A stretch of 64,000 bases of DNA from Bordetella genomosp. 9 (GCF_002119725.1 NZ_CP021109.1:868001-932000); one strand, 5' to 3'; shown: positions 9,098 through 18,669, numbered from the stretch's first letter. Notes: generated by a model from the sequence alone, not told the origin. A program made the numbers and translations.

Positions 9098-11155
9098 TTA
9101 CAGGGCGAAGGGGAAGGTGTCCGGCACGCCGCCGTGCGGTTCGCGCGCCAGCGGGGTGACGGCGGCGGTCTGGTCGAACCACACGTAGGCATCGTATTGG
9201 TCGGCCAGCGTGGCCTCGGCATAGTGACTGTAGAGTTCCGTATCCGGCCTGTAGATCACGCCGATATAGCGTTCGAGCCGGGGCTGTTTCAGCAGGGCGC
9301 GCAAGCCGTCATGCACCCCTTCGCGCAGATCGAGCAGGAAGCGCGGCTGCCCGGCCTGGTGCATCAGGTATTCATAGCTGTCCGGACGGGCCGGCCGCAC
9401 GCGCATCAGCCGCATGGGGCCGTCCCAATCGTCGGCGGCGGCGACGGTGCCGGCATAGGTGCCGAAGCCGATCAGGGCCGCGTCGTCGCCATAGCGCTGG
9501 CGGCAAAGCTGGCCGATATTGATTTCGTCGCGCACCCGGCCCATCTCGGTGGCGGACGCATCGCCGATGTGCGAGTTATGGGCCCACACGACCGCGCGCG
9601 ATTGCGGCCCTTTCGCTTCCAGCAGGTGATTCAGCGTGTCGAACATGTGCGTGTCGCGCAGATTCCAGCTTTGCGCGGGGCCCATGTACAGCGTGCGGTA
9701 ATAGCGCTCCGCCGCGGCCACCAGACGGGCGTTCTGCGCCGCGTCCAGAAAGCTTTCGCCGTCCCGGCCCGCGTACTCCAGCCGCTTGTCCAACAGGTCG
9801 CGCAGTTGTTTGAGCACCGCCTCCTCGCATTGGCGGAAGCCCTGGCTTGCCATTGCCCGGGCGTAGACCGTGGGGTCCTTTTGCCAGGGCGTCAGGCAGC
9901 CGTAGCGTTCGCGCGCGATGCGCGCCGCATCCGGGTCGGTGCGGTCCAGGTAATCCAGCACGGCGCCCATCGACGCGGACATGCTGTACAGGTCCAGTCC
10001 ATAGAATGCGGCCCGCTCCTGCGGTGCCAGCACGCCGTTGTAGGCGTGCAGCCATTCGACGAAGGCGGCCACGTCCGTGTTGCGCCACATCCATGTCGGA
10101 AAGCGCTGAAAGGGCGGTTCGGCGGCGCCTGTCTCCGGGCGATGGCGCACATAGCGGTCGATCGCCGCGGCGTCCGGCCAATCGGCTTCCACGGCGATGA
10201 TGTCGAAGCCATGCGCCTCGACCAGCCTGCGCGTGATGGCGGCGCGCGCCCGGTAGAAGTCCGCGGTGCCATGGCTGGCCTCGCCCAGCAGGACGATGCG
10301 CTTGCCGGCGAAGCGGTCGAAGAGCGGGGCGAACAAGGGGTCGTCGATGTCGGGCAGGGCTTCGGCGGACTCCCAGATGCCTTCGGTGACGCCTTCCGGG
10401 ACGGGGCCCTGCCACGAGGGCACACCGATCACCGTGGCGGGCCGGCCGCTGCCGGCGGGCGCCGGAACGCGGGCGGTTTCGCCGTCATTCGACCGCTCGG
10501 GCCGCTCGTCGGGCCAGCCCTGCTCGCCGACCAGGGGCACGAAGGCCACCGCGCCCAGGTCTTCTTCGTCGTACCTGTCCCGGTTCACCCGGGTGATCCG
10601 CACCAGCCGCTGGCGGCGCCGATCATCGGCCACCGGCATGACGATGCGTCCGCCCACGGCAAGCTGCTCGCGCCAGGCTTGCGGCACTTCGGGCCCGGCG
10701 GCGGCAGCCAGGATCGCGTCGAAAGGGGCCTCGGCCGGCAGCCCCAGCGTGCCGTCGGCCGTGTGGACGCGCACGCGTTCGTAACCTTGCGCCTGCAAGG
10801 TGGCGCGCGCCTGCGCGGCCAGTTCCGGCAGGCGTTCCACGGAATCGACGCGGTCGGCAAGCTCGGCGAGTATCGCCGCCGCATAGCCGGAACCGGTTCC
10901 GATCTCCAGTACCCGGTCCGACCGGTCCAGCCGCGCGGCCTGGGCCATCAGCGCCACGATATAGGGTTGCGAGATCGTCTGGCCGGCGTCGAGGGGCAGC
11001 GGCGCGTCGTCGTAGGCGAATTCCGCCAGCGATGCCGGCACGAAGGCGTGCCGCGGCACCCGTTCCATCGCGGCCAGCACCCTCTCGTCGTGAATCCCAC
11101 GCGCGCGCACCTGGCGTTCGACCATTTTGCGGCGCTTCGTCGTCGTTTCGTCCAT
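9098..11155 (-). CDS. Protein-L-isoaspartate methyltransferase fused to erythromycin-esterase-like domain
   Basis: 685-residue two-domain protein. Residues 1-213 are a PCMT domain with GQTISQPYIVA (59-69) and the SAM motif VLEIGTGSGY (82-91); such enzymes methylate isoaspartate in damaged proteins. After a linker (about 214-265) comes a full erythromycin-esterase-type domain with GEASHG (291-296), VEADWP (322-327) and WAHNSHIGD (524-532), which carry the Glu/His residues proposed for catalysis in EreA/EreB. The reading frame is continuous with no internal start needed. GGAGG at 11162-11166 sits 6 nt before the chosen ATG and touches an ATG at 11161, so the downstream ATG is preferred. Whether the second domain opens macrolactones or acts on another ester is unknown. 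Confidence 0.88.
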   Translation of the reverse strand: MDETTTKRRKMVERQVRARGIHDERVLAAMERVPRHAFVPASLAEFAYDDAPLPLDAGQTISQPYIVALMAQAARLDRSDRVLEIGTGSGYAAAILAELADRVDSVERLPELAAQARATLQAQGYERVRVHTADGTLGLPAEAPFDAILAAAAGPEVPQAWREQLAVGGRIVMPVADDRRRQRLVRITRVNRDRYDEEDLGAVAFVPLVGEQGWPDERPERSNDGETARVPAPAGSGRPATVIGVPSWQGPVPEGVTEGIWESAEALPDIDDPLFAPLFDRFAGKRIVLLGEASHGTADFYRARAAITRRLVEAHGFDIIAVEADWPDAAAIDRYVRHRPETGAAEPPFQRFPTWMWRNTDVAAFVEWLHAYNGVLAPQERAAFYGLDLYSMSASMGAVLDYLDRTDPDAARIARERYGCLTPWQKDPTVYARAMASQGFRQCEEAVLKQLRDLLDKRLEYAGRDGESFLDAAQNARLVAAAERYYRTLYMGPAQSWNLRDTHMFDTLNHLLEAKGPQSRAVVWAHNSHIGDASATEMGRVRDEINIGQLCRQRYGDDAALIGFGTYAGTVAAADDWDGPMRLMRVRPARPDSYEYLMHQAGQPRFLLDLREGVHDGLRALLKQPRLERYIGVIYRPDTELYSHYAEATLADQYDAYVWFDQTAAVTPLAREPHGGVPDTFPFAL

Positions 11156-11462
11156 GCACATCCTCCGGTGGGGGCGGTGCGGGCGAGCCGCCGCCGACGG
11201 CCGCCTGCGCGCCCGGCGACAGGCCGCCCCATGCGCCGCAACGTGCGTGCCGCGCCGACGTTCCTTCGCGATGTCCTCATGCTTGTTCCGGGATGCAACG
11301 GGAAGACTCTGCCGCGCACGGATCGCCTTCGCCCTTGACACAAACGGCTACAAGGACGGCATGCGTGCTCGGTTCAACGGTGTCAGTCTGACGGCGTGCG
11401 GGTTTACCCGAGGGCATGCTGTACCCTTACGGGTTTTTTTCATAGGACCTGCTGACACTGGC
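11156..11462. other. Divergent intergenic region between PCMT-Ere and opgC
   Basis: 307 bp without a gene. It must hold promoters for both flanking genes. I see a TTGACA hexamer at 11335-11340 pointing to opgC, but no good -10 at 16-18 nt. Just before opgC is a 4-bp hairpin (ACCC-TTAC-GGGT) followed by seven T at 11423-11440; the stem is too short for a convincing terminator. The half next to the methyltransferase is almost pure G+C. Confidence 0.5.
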
Positions 11463-12689
11463 ATGACGACACCGACTTCTCCCTGCCTGCCCCGGTCCCC
11501 GCTGACTGCCGCCGCCGGCACGGCCGCCGCCGGCCGTTCCCGCCTGTGGGAGCTCGACGCGCTGCGCGGCCTGATGCTGGTCTTGATGCTCTCGACCCAT
11601 CTGCCGACGAACTTCGGCATCCCGACGAGCCAGCCCCTGGGCTTCGTGTCGGCCGCGGAAGGCTTCGTGATGTTGTCGGCGTACATGGCCGGACTGGTCT
11701 ATACCCAGCGCTATCTGCGCCATGGGCTGTGCGCCATGCAGCAGTCCTTCCTGAAGCGGGCGCTGGTGGTCTACGGCTGCCAGGCGGCGTCGCTGCTGTT
11801 CCTGTTCACCGTCATTGCCGGCCTGGGTGTGAAGCTGTCCCAGCCCGCGGTGCAGAACCTCATCTGGTTTTACCTGCAGCAGCCCGTGACGGCGTTTTTC
11901 TCGGCGCTGGGCCTGATCTATAACCCGCCGCTGCTCGACATTCTTCCGGTGTACGTCCTGTTCATGCTGGCCAGCCCGTGGGTGCTCACCTATGGCCTGC
12001 GGCATGGCTGGCGAGCCATCCTGATCCTGAGCGGCGTGCTCTGGTTCGCCACCCAGTTCGAGCTCTCGCGCTTCCTGTACGGCGGCGTGGTGGCGCTGAC
12101 AGGCCTGCCCGTGCCCTTCAGGGAAACGGGCGCTTTCGAAACCTTCGGCTGGCAGTTCCTGTGGGTCTTCGGCCTGTGGCTGGGATCCACCCACGCGCGC
12201 GTCCCGCCGGCCGAACGCCGCCCCTTGCCGGCATGGCTGGCGGCCGGCGCGACGGTCGTCGGCGTGACCTTCCTGATCTGGCGCCACATTGCGGGTCTCG
12301 GCGCCTTCCCGGAGGGCAATCCCTTCAACTTCCTGTTCGACAAGTGGCACCTGGGCCCCCTGCGCCTGCTGAACTTCTTCTCGCTGGTCGTGCTGGTGAT
12401 GGTGTCCGGCCCGTGGCTGAGACGGCATCTGCCGCGCGTCGGCTTGCTGGAAACCCTGGGCCGGGCGTCGCTGTCGGTCTTCTGCGCCCATCTGGTCATC
12501 GTCCTGATGGTGCTTTGCGTTATCGGCGAACCGGGGCCGGATCGCGCGCTCTGGAAAGATCTGGCCCTGTTCGCCGGCAGCGTGGGGACGCTGTACGTGG
12601 TGGCGCGCCTGGTGGGCGACAACAAAAGCCGGCGGCCGCCGCCGCGGACCGCCTCAGTTCAGATGCGCGGAAATGACCCGCTTCCATAA
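11463..12689 (+). CDS. opgC: OpgC-domain acyltransferase-like membrane protein
   Basis: 408-residue integral membrane protein with about ten hydrophobic segments and the OpgC start RLWELDALRGLMLVLM. OpgC proteins transfer succinyl or similar acyl groups onto periplasmic glucans. No opgG or opgH is nearby, so this may be a stand-alone paralogue acting on another extracytoplasmic glycan. The ATG used follows an extended upstream open frame with no membrane character. The 3' end overlaps the convergent SGNH-hydrolase gene by 36 bp; an acyltransferase beside an esterase hints at opposing roles, which is inference. Confidence 0.82.
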   Translation: MTTPTSPCLPRSPLTAAAGTAAAGRSRLWELDALRGLMLVLMLSTHLPTNFGIPTSQPLGFVSAAEGFVMLSAYMAGLVYTQRYLRHGLCAMQQSFLKRALVVYGCQAASLLFLFTVIAGLGVKLSQPAVQNLIWFYLQQPVTAFFSALGLIYNPPLLDILPVYVLFMLASPWVLTYGLRHGWRAILILSGVLWFATQFELSRFLYGGVVALTGLPVPFRETGAFETFGWQFLWVFGLWLGSTHARVPPAERRPLPAWLAAGATVVGVTFLIWRHIAGLGAFPEGNPFNFLFDKWHLGPLRLLNFFSLVVLVMVSGPWLRRHLPRVGLLETLGRASLSVFCAHLVIVLMVLCVIGEPGPDRALWKDLALFAGSVGTLYVVARLVGDNKSRRPPPRTASVQMRGNDPLP

Positions 12690-13421
12690 GTCATAGCCCG
12701 CCGCGTTCAGATGCAGCGCGTCCTCGCGGAACAGTTCCGGGCGCGGGCGTCCCTGCGTATCCAGCATGGGCGTATACACGTCGATGAAATCCGTGTTGCG
12801 GGTCTGCAGCGTGTAGGCCCGGATCAGATCGTTGGTCTCGCGGATGCTCGGCATCAACGCGGCGCGCGCGGGACTGGGCTTGATGGAAATGTAGGCGATG
12901 CGTGTGGCCGGCAGGCTCTGCCGGACGCCTTCGACGAAGGCGGCGAAGGATTGCAGCACCTGGCGCGGCGTGCGGCCTTCGGCCAGGTCGTTGTCGCCCG
13001 CGTAGACCAGCACCAGGCGCGGACGATAGGGCTCAACCAATTGGCGCAGATGCCGCGTGCAGTCCAGCATGCGCGATCCTCCGAAGCCGCGCTTGACCAC
13101 CACCGGCAGCGAGCGGAATTCGGTCTCCAGGCCGTTCCACAGCCGGATCGATGAGCTTCCGACGAAAAGGACGCCGCCGGGCGCCGGCGGATTCGCCCTG
13201 TCGGCCGCCGCGAAGGCCGCCAGGCTTTCGTCCCAGCGGTGATCCGCCGCGAGCGCTGCGGCGGTAGGTTCACGCGTCGTGGGGGAGGTGATTGCCTGGG
13301 GAGCGGCCAGGCTGGCGGCATCCGCGGCCTGCGCCCGCACGGCGGCGGGCAGGGCGGCGGCCAGCAGCGGCGCGGCCGCGAGGGCCGCGCAAAGGGAGAA
13401 AAAAGGGCGCTGGGAATTCAT
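12654..13421 (-). CDS. Secreted SGNH/GDSL esterase
   Basis: 255-residue protein with a signal peptide (hydrophobic core about 8-28, Ala-rich with AxA before Gln31) and an SGNH-hydrolase fold: block I FVGSSSIRLW with the nucleophile Ser, block II KRGFGGS with its Gly, block III YAGDNDL with Asn, and block V DALHLN with the catalytic Asp/His. It resembles the platelet-activating-factor acetylhydrolase-like GDSL branch. Expected in the periplasm or outside the cell, removing acyl groups from lipids or glycans. It overlaps the 3' end of opgC tail to tail. Confidence 0.87.
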   Translation of the reverse strand: MNSQRPFFSLCAALAAAPLLAAALPAAVRAQAADAASLAAPQAITSPTTREPTAAALAADHRWDESLAAFAAADRANPPAPGGVLFVGSSSIRLWNGLETEFRSLPVVVKRGFGGSRMLDCTRHLRQLVEPYRPRLVLVYAGDNDLAEGRTPRQVLQSFAAFVEGVRQSLPATRIAYISIKPSPARAALMPSIRETNDLIRAYTLQTRNTDFIDVYTPMLDTQGRPRPELFREDALHLNAAGYDLWKRVISAHLN

Positions 13422-13539
13422 CCGCGAGGTTCCGCCTTGCCTGGCTGGGGCGACAGTCCGAGCGCCATCATGCGGGCAATCTCGTGGAAGAAATATTAGC
13501 GCTTGCCCTGACCCCGCTTTCCTCGCGCCGCAGCGGCCG

Positions 13540-14514
13540 CTATTGCCCGGCCGGACCGGCGTCCGGATGCAACGGCAGCGGCGCGCCCGCTCCGACGCGG
13601 TCCACGATCAGGCGGTAATGCCGCGGGCTGCGGTGCTTGGCGAAGTTGAAAACGTGCTGGCGGAAGGTCGTGCCGAGATCCAGATCCACCTGGGCAGCGA
13701 TCACTTCGTCTTCCTCGCCGCTGGCGCGGGCGACGATTTCCCCGGAGGGAGCCACGATCATGGAGCTGCCGATCATGTGGAAGCCGTCCTCGGCGCCGCA
13801 CTTGGCGGCGGCGCCCACCCACACCGCGTTCTGGTACGCGCTGGCCTGCAGCACGATCTCGTGATGGAAAGTCCGCAGGTGCACGGGCTCGTTCCAATGG
13901 ATGTTCACCGACGGGGTGTTGTAGCCCAGCACGATCAGTTCGGCGCTTTGCAGCGACATGGAGCGCCAGGTTTCGGGCCAGCGGCGGTCGTTGCACAGGC
14001 ACATCCCGACATTGACGTCCTGCGTATTCCACACCGGGAAACCCAGGTCGCCCACCTGGAAGAACTTCTTTTCCAGGTGCTGGAAGGGCGCGTCGGGCTT
14101 GTGGTCGTCGTGGCCCGGCAAGTGGATCTTGCGGTACTTGCCCACGATCTTCGCCGAGCGGTCCACCAGCACCGCCGTGTTGAAGCGGCGGCCGTCCGGC
14201 GTCAGTTCCGCATAGCCCAGGTAGAAGCCCACGCCAAGCTCGCGGGCGGCGTCGAACAGCGGCTGCACGTCGGCGTTCGGCATGGACCGTTCGAAGAAGC
14301 GTTCCACCGCTTCCTCTTCCGTCATCCAGTAGCGCGGGAAAAACGTGGTCAGCGCCAGTTCGGGAAAGACCACCATGGTGCACTGGCGCGCGGCGGCCTC
14401 GCGCAGCATGGCGACCAGCCGTTTGACGACGGCTTGCCGGGAGTCGGCCAGATGGACCGGGCCCATCTGGGCGACGGCCAATCCGAATTTGCGGGCGCGG
14501 GAAGTCTGGGTCAT
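13540..14514 (-). CDS. N-carbamoyl-D-amino-acid hydrolase (nitrilase superfamily)
   Basis: 324-residue cytoplasmic C-N hydrolase. The Glu-Lys-Cys triad is visible as FPELALTTFFPRYW (E52), GKYRKIHLPG (K129) and MCLCNDRRWPE (C174). These blocks, the length and FQHLEKKFFQVGDLGFPV match the D-carbamoylase subfamily, which releases D-amino acids, CO2 and ammonia from N-carbamoyl-D-amino acids, better than nitrilases or beta-ureidopropionases. No hydantoinase gene is nearby. The gene lies 263 bp downstream of the lipoprotein gene on the same strand, so it probably has its own promoter; that gap shows nothing recognisable. Physiological substrate may differ. Confidence 0.87.
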   Translation of the reverse strand: MTQTSRARKFGLAVAQMGPVHLADSRQAVVKRLVAMLREAAARQCTMVVFPELALTTFFPRYWMTEEEAVERFFERSMPNADVQPLFDAARELGVGFYLGYAELTPDGRRFNTAVLVDRSAKIVGKYRKIHLPGHDDHKPDAPFQHLEKKFFQVGDLGFPVWNTQDVNVGMCLCNDRRWPETWRSMSLQSAELIVLGYNTPSVNIHWNEPVHLRTFHHEIVLQASAYQNAVWVGAAAKCGAEDGFHMIGSSMIVAPSGEIVARASGEEDEVIAAQVDLDLGTTFRQHVFNFAKHRSPRHYRLIVDRVGAGAPLPLHPDAGPAGQ

Positions 14515-14777
14515 GACGGCTCTCCGGGAAGGACGGCGGAAGCGCAAGCCCGCACGGGACCGTGCGGGGGCGTTCCGCGAATGAAATGTGCCGCATGATG
14601 CGCGATGCCGGCGCGCCGCGAAACCGGCCGCCATGCCGGGGCGGATGGCCGTCGGAAACCGCCAGGCGGGGCGCAAGTCGTTGATGTTGCTGTTGTTTCC
14701 CCGTATGACGGGCGGCGCTGACGGGCGGCCGGCATAACCTGCGTTTATGGCCGCCGTACAAATCTCGATGGCGGCGG

Positions 14778-15344
14778 CTACTCGCTGCGCTGGTAGCGGT
14801 CGTCGGGACCGGAGTGATAGTGGGTGACGCGGTCGCCCCTGGGGCCAAGGTACACGTACATCACCGAGTGCCAGCGGCCGTCCAGGACGTAGCGATAGGA
14901 CCACACCACTTCGTATTTGTCGCCCAGGCCGACGGCGCGGATCTGGGCCGGCGGCCCGAATTCGCAGCGCACCGCCTCGGGCGTCCAGTCGCCTTGCTTC
15001 AGGCGCTGGAAATGTTCGGGCGTCAGCAGTTCCTCCATGCGCAACGCCCGTCCCTGGCTGTCCAGGTCCGTGCCCCAGGCCGCGCTGCCCGACGGCTGCT
15101 GCGACCAGACGACGCGCCGCGTACCGTCGGGCCGGTTGCAGGTGTAGCTGGGCTGGCCGTAGCGCGCGGTCATTTCCGGCAGCGGCGTGCCGGGCGGGGT
15201 GTGGGCGATGTTGGCGCATCCCGCCAAGAGCAGCGCGGCCGCCATTCCGGCAGCGGGGCCGTGCCGCCACGGCCCGGCCGCCCGAAATCTTCCTGCGGCC
15301 GCGGGAAGACCTGGAATTCGACAGCGAAAGCGGGGAAGGTTCAT
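14778..15344 (-). CDS. Lipoprotein, hypothetical
   Basis: 188-residue protein with a long positively charged N-region, a hydrophobic core (about 34-42) and the lipobox LAGC, so it should be lipidated at that Cys and exported. The mature part contains GQPSYTC near the start and a compact domain with CEFGPPAQI and YRYVLDGRWHSVMYVYLG, reminiscent of SmpA/BamE-like small lipoproteins that compare wild-type outer-membrane proteins, though I cannot assign it firmly. It lies 53 bp downstream of the DUF445 gene, probably in one operon. Confidence 0.75.
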   Translation of the reverse strand: MNLPRFRCRIPGLPAAAGRFRAAGPWRHGPAAGMAAALLLAGCANIAHTPPGTPLPEMTARYGQPSYTCNRPDGTRRVVWSQQPSGSAAWGTDLDSQGRALRMEELLTPEHFQRLKQGDWTPEAVRCEFGPPAQIRAVGLGDKYEVVWSYRYVLDGRWHSVMYVYLGPRGDRVTHYHSGPDDRYQRSE

Positions 15345-15397
15345 GGCGGTGTCCTGCAAGGCCGGACGCGGCCCGCCCGAACAGCTTACCGTGGGCG

Positions 15398-16699
15398 TCA
15401 AGCCGGTGCGAACATTCCCGCCAGCTCCGCCGCCCGCACGCAGGCATGCAGGGCAAGGCCGATCAGGCCGCCCACGACCATGCCGTTGAAGCGGATGTAT
15501 TGCAGGTCGCGCCCGATGCTCAGCTCCAGCTCGTCGACAAACTCGCGCTCGTCCCAGTTGCGCACGGTCTGCGAGATATGCGCCGTAATGCCCTGCCGCA
15601 GTCCGGCGGCCAGGCGGTCCGCACCCGTCAGCACGTGCTGGTTGATGGCATCGCGCAGGGCCGGGTCCTGGCCCAGGTTGCGCCCCAGCGCGAGCAGCGT
15701 CTGCTCCAGATGCCTGCCCAGCGCGGACTCGTCGCTGAACAGGTCGCGGCGCAGGCTGGCGCGCACTTCGTCCCAAATGCCCTGTACATAGGCGCCTACC
15801 TGCTCGTGCGCGATGATGCGTTCCTTCAGCGCCTCCACCTGGCGCTGCAGTTCCGGGTCCTCGCGCAGCCGCGCGACGTAGCCCGCGATCCATGCCTCGT
15901 AGTCCCGGCGCAGGGGGTGGTCCGGCTGCGCCAGCACGTCGCGCAGTTCATCCAGCATGGCCCGCGCGAGCCGGTCGGCCAGGCTGTCGGCAATGTCGTC
16001 CACGGGTTTGACCATATTCAAGGCCTTGGCCATGCGCGGCCATTCCTTGCGCGCGTACTTCACCATCAGCGCCGAGGCGCGGGCGCGCACCGGTTCGCCG
16101 TTCAGATAACCCGCCAGGCGGTTCAGGGCCTCATCCAGGATGGCGTGATGCCGGCCGTCGCGGGCCAGCAGGTCGAACAGGTCGCCCGCCGTGCGGGCGG
16201 CATTCCACTCCCGCAGGCGGGCGACGACGAAACGCTGGATGCCATCGCGCACCGCCTGTTCGTCCAGCAGGTCCAGGGCATGCAGCACCCAGGTGCGGGC
16301 CGTGGCCGCGACCACGCGCGCCTGGCGCGGATCGCTCAGCCACTGCCCCAGGCGCGCCGCCGGGTCGAACACGCGCAGGCGCTCCAGAAGCGAGGCGGAA
16401 TCCAGGAAGTGGTCGCGCACGAAAGCGGCCAGGTTGTCGGCGATGCGCGCCTTGTTGGAAGGGATGATGGCCGTATGCGGAATCGGCAGTCCCAGCGGCC
16501 GGCGGAACAGCGCGACCACGGCGAACCAGTCGGCCAGTGCGCCGACCGTCGCCGCCTCGCAGAACGCGCGCACCCACGCCCAAACGCCTTGCCCGCCCAT
16601 CGCGTAGCTGAGCGCGACGCCGGCCAGCGTGGCGGCCAGCGACGCCAGCGCCCAGGTTTTCATGCGGCGCAAGGCGGTCCTGCGGGGATCGTCCGGCAA
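15398..16699 (-). CDS. DUF445 membrane-associated protein (YjiN-like)
   Basis: About 433 residues of the DUF445/YjiN family: an N-terminal hydrophobic hairpin including GALADWFAVVALFRRP, a long helical charged middle, and a C-terminal hydrophobic segment (NGMVVGGLIGLALHA). Function unknown; likely anchored in the inner membrane with a large helical domain. The family's conserved opening (DD..R...L.RMK) starts before the first in-frame ATG at 16663, so I place the start at the TTG at 16699, which has GGAG 8 nt upstream; the ATG is the alternative. It is divergent from the pantoate reductase gene. Confidence 0.78.
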   Translation of the reverse strand: MPDDPRRTALRRMKTWALASLAATLAGVALSYAMGGQGVWAWVRAFCEAATVGALADWFAVVALFRRPLGLPIPHTAIIPSNKARIADNLAAFVRDHFLDSASLLERLRVFDPAARLGQWLSDPRQARVVAATARTWVLHALDLLDEQAVRDGIQRFVVARLREWNAARTAGDLFDLLARDGRHHAILDEALNRLAGYLNGEPVRARASALMVKYARKEWPRMAKALNMVKPVDDIADSLADRLARAMLDELRDVLAQPDHPLRRDYEAWIAGYVARLREDPELQRQVEALKERIIAHEQVGAYVQGIWDEVRASLRRDLFSDESALGRHLEQTLLALGRNLGQDPALRDAINQHVLTGADRLAAGLRQGITAHISQTVRNWDEREFVDELELSIGRDLQYIRFNGMVVGGLIGLALHACVRAAELAGMFAPA

Positions 16700-16821
16700 A
16701 AGCGGTGCTCCAGGCAATGCGATAAGGATGCCGAAGATTTTAGGCGGGTTTAGTATCTGCGGCGGGCGCCCGCGCATGCGCGCATCGTTGCGGCGCCGTT
16801 CGAGTTCCATAGGAGACGCGT

Positions 16822-17733
16822 ATGAAAGTCGCGGTAATGGGCGCCGGCGCGGTCGGCTGCTATTTCGGCGCCATGCTGGCCCGGGCGGGACACGAGGTCG
16901 CGCTGATCGGCCGGCCGGCGCACGTGGATGCCATCCGCTCGAAAGGCCTGTTCCTGGATACCCGTTCCTTCCAGGACCACATTCCCATGGCGGCGGGCAC
17001 CGGGCCGGAGATGGCGCGCGACGCATCGGTCGTGCTGTTCTGCGTGAAGTCGGCCGACACGGAGCGCGCCGGCGCCGCGCTTGTGCCGCACCTGGCGCCC
17101 GACGCCCTGGTGTTGAGCCTGCAAAACGGCGTCGACAACGCCGAGCGGCTGCAGGCCATCCTGCCGCAGACGGTGGTGCCGGCGGTGGTCTACGTGGCCA
17201 CGGAAATGGCGGGGCCGGGCCATGTGAAGCACCATGGCCGAGGCGAACTGGTCATCGGTCCTTCCGGCCGCAGCCAGGAGGTGGCGCGGGATTTTGCCGC
17301 GGCCGGCATTCCGGTGGAGATTTCCGACAACGTGATCGGCGCGCTATGGGCCAAGCTGATCGTCAATTGCGCCTACAACGCCCTGTCGGCGATCACGCGG
17401 CTGCCGTACGGGCAATTGTTCAAGGGCGAGGGCGTGCAGCAGGTCATGCGCGACGTCGTGCACGAATGCCTGGCCGTCGCGCAGGCGCAAGGCGTCACCG
17501 TACCGGGCGACAGCTGGGCCGCCGTCCTGAAAATCGTCGAAACCATGCCCACGCAGTTCTCGTCCACGGCGCAGGACCTGGCGCGCGGCAAGGCCACGGA
17601 AATCGATTTCCTGAACGGCTATGTCGAACGGAAAGGGCGCGAGCGCGCCATCGCCACGCCCGTTAACCGCACGCTGCACGCGCTGGTGAAGCTGCTGGAG
17701 AACCGGGCGGACGCGGAAGGGTCTCCGGTCTGA
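16822..17733 (+). CDS. 2-dehydropantoate 2-reductase (ApbA/PanE family)
   Basis: 303 residues with the N-terminal NADP-binding GAGAVGCYFGA motif and a C-terminal helical domain containing the family's catalytic Lys region (ALWAKLIVNCAYNALSAI). The reaction is ketopantoate plus NADPH to pantoate in coenzyme A synthesis. Genomes of this group carry several paralogues, so this copy may reduce another 2-ketoacid; I therefore leave the symbol empty. AGGAG sits 6 nt before the ATG. Convergent with wrbA across 71 bp of extremely GC-rich, hairpin-prone sequence. Confidence 0.88.
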   Translation: MKVAVMGAGAVGCYFGAMLARAGHEVALIGRPAHVDAIRSKGLFLDTRSFQDHIPMAAGTGPEMARDASVVLFCVKSADTERAGAALVPHLAPDALVLSLQNGVDNAERLQAILPQTVVPAVVYVATEMAGPGHVKHHGRGELVIGPSGRSQEVARDFAAAGIPVEISDNVIGALWAKLIVNCAYNALSAITRLPYGQLFKGEGVQQVMRDVVHECLAVAQAQGVTVPGDSWAAVLKIVETMPTQFSSTAQDLARGKATEIDFLNGYVERKGRERAIATPVNRTLHALVKLLENRADAEGSPV

Positions 17734-17804
17734 CGGCGGCAGAGGGCGGGCCCGACGGCCGGCCCGGCTGCGCGGCGCGCCACGCGCCTGCCGGCGCGTC
17801 GCGT

Positions 17805-18404
17805 TCAGCCGAACAGCTTGGCGGCGGTGCGGGCGACCAGCGCGCCCTGGTGGCGCGCCCCGTCCAGGTCGATATCGCTGGGCTGGCGGGAACCGTCGCC
17901 GCCGGCGATGGTCGTCGCCCCGTACGGCGCGCCGCCCACGATTTCCTGCAGGCTCATCTGCCCTTGATGGCTATAGGGCAATCCGACCACCACCATGCCG
18001 AAGTGCAGCAGATTCGTGATGATGGAAAACAGCGTCGTTTCCTGGCCGCCATGCTGGCTCGCCGTGGAAGTGAAGGCGGCGCCGACCTTGCCGTTCAGCA
18101 CGCCGCGCATCCACAGGCCGCCCGTCTGGTCAAGGAACGCGGCCATCTGCGACGACATGCGGCCATAGCGGGTGCCCGTGCCGATCACGATGGCGTCGTA
18201 GTTTTCCAGATCGGCCACCGTTGCGACGGGCGCGGCCTGGTCCAGCTTGAAATGCGCATTGCGCGCCACTTCTTCTGGGACCGTCTCCGGCACGCGCTTG
18301 ATATCCACCTGCGCGCCCTCGCCGCGGGCGCCTTCCGCGATGGCCTGCGCCATCCGTTCGATGTGTCCGTAAGAGGAATAGTAGAGAACCAGTACCTTCG
18401 CCAT
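17805..18404 (-). CDS. wrbA: NAD(P)H:quinone oxidoreductase WrbA
   Basis: 199-residue flavodoxin-like quinone reductase. The FMN-binding loop [14 protein letters not shown], the [13 protein letters not shown] block, [18 protein letters not shown] and [15 protein letters not shown] are all characteristic of WrbA, and the length is typical. It performs two-electron reduction of quinones, protecting from semiquinone radicals, as a cytoplasmic tetramer. Monocistronic by layout. Confidence 0.95.
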   Translation of the reverse strand: MAKVLVLYYSSYGHIERMAQAIAEGARGEGAQVDIKRVPETVPEEVARNAHFKLDQAAPVATVADLENYDAIVIGTGTRYGRMSSQMAAFLDQTGGLWMRGVLNGKVGAAFTSTASQHGGQETTLFSIITNLLHFGMVVVGLPYSHQGQMSLQEIVGGAPYGATTIAGGDGSRQPSDIDLDGARHQGALVARTAAKLFG

Positions 18405-18669
18405 TGCCTTTCCCTTGCCGTTGGTGGAGAAGGCGAGCCCACGCCCGCCGCGGCGTGGCGTTTCCGCCAGCCGATTGACGTAGGTTAGAAGCCGCGGCGC
18501 GGCCGCGGAAGCCTATCTCTTTCGATGGCGTCCATCGAAAAACCCGATAGGTTGGGGCGGTTGCCCATCGGGATGCGCGGGGCCGCGGCGCGCCGGGTGC
18601 GCGCGACCGCGGAAAGATCCACCGGACGCGGCCGGGTGCAGCCGGGCGGCAGGCCGCGCAATGCCGCGA

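Noticed and set aside
9134..11338. 734-codon plus-strand open frame opposite the PCMT-esterase gene
   Set aside because: No recognisable motif; mirrors the codon bias of the real gene on the other strand.
11423..11440. ACCC-TTAC-GGGT plus T7 as an intrinsic terminator
   Set aside because: Only a 4-bp stem, and it lies between a divergent pair with no plus-strand gene upstream to end.
17734..17804. Terminator between panE-like gene and wrbA
   Set aside because: Several GC-rich self-complementary segments, but no single clear stem and no T-run; not strong enough to list.
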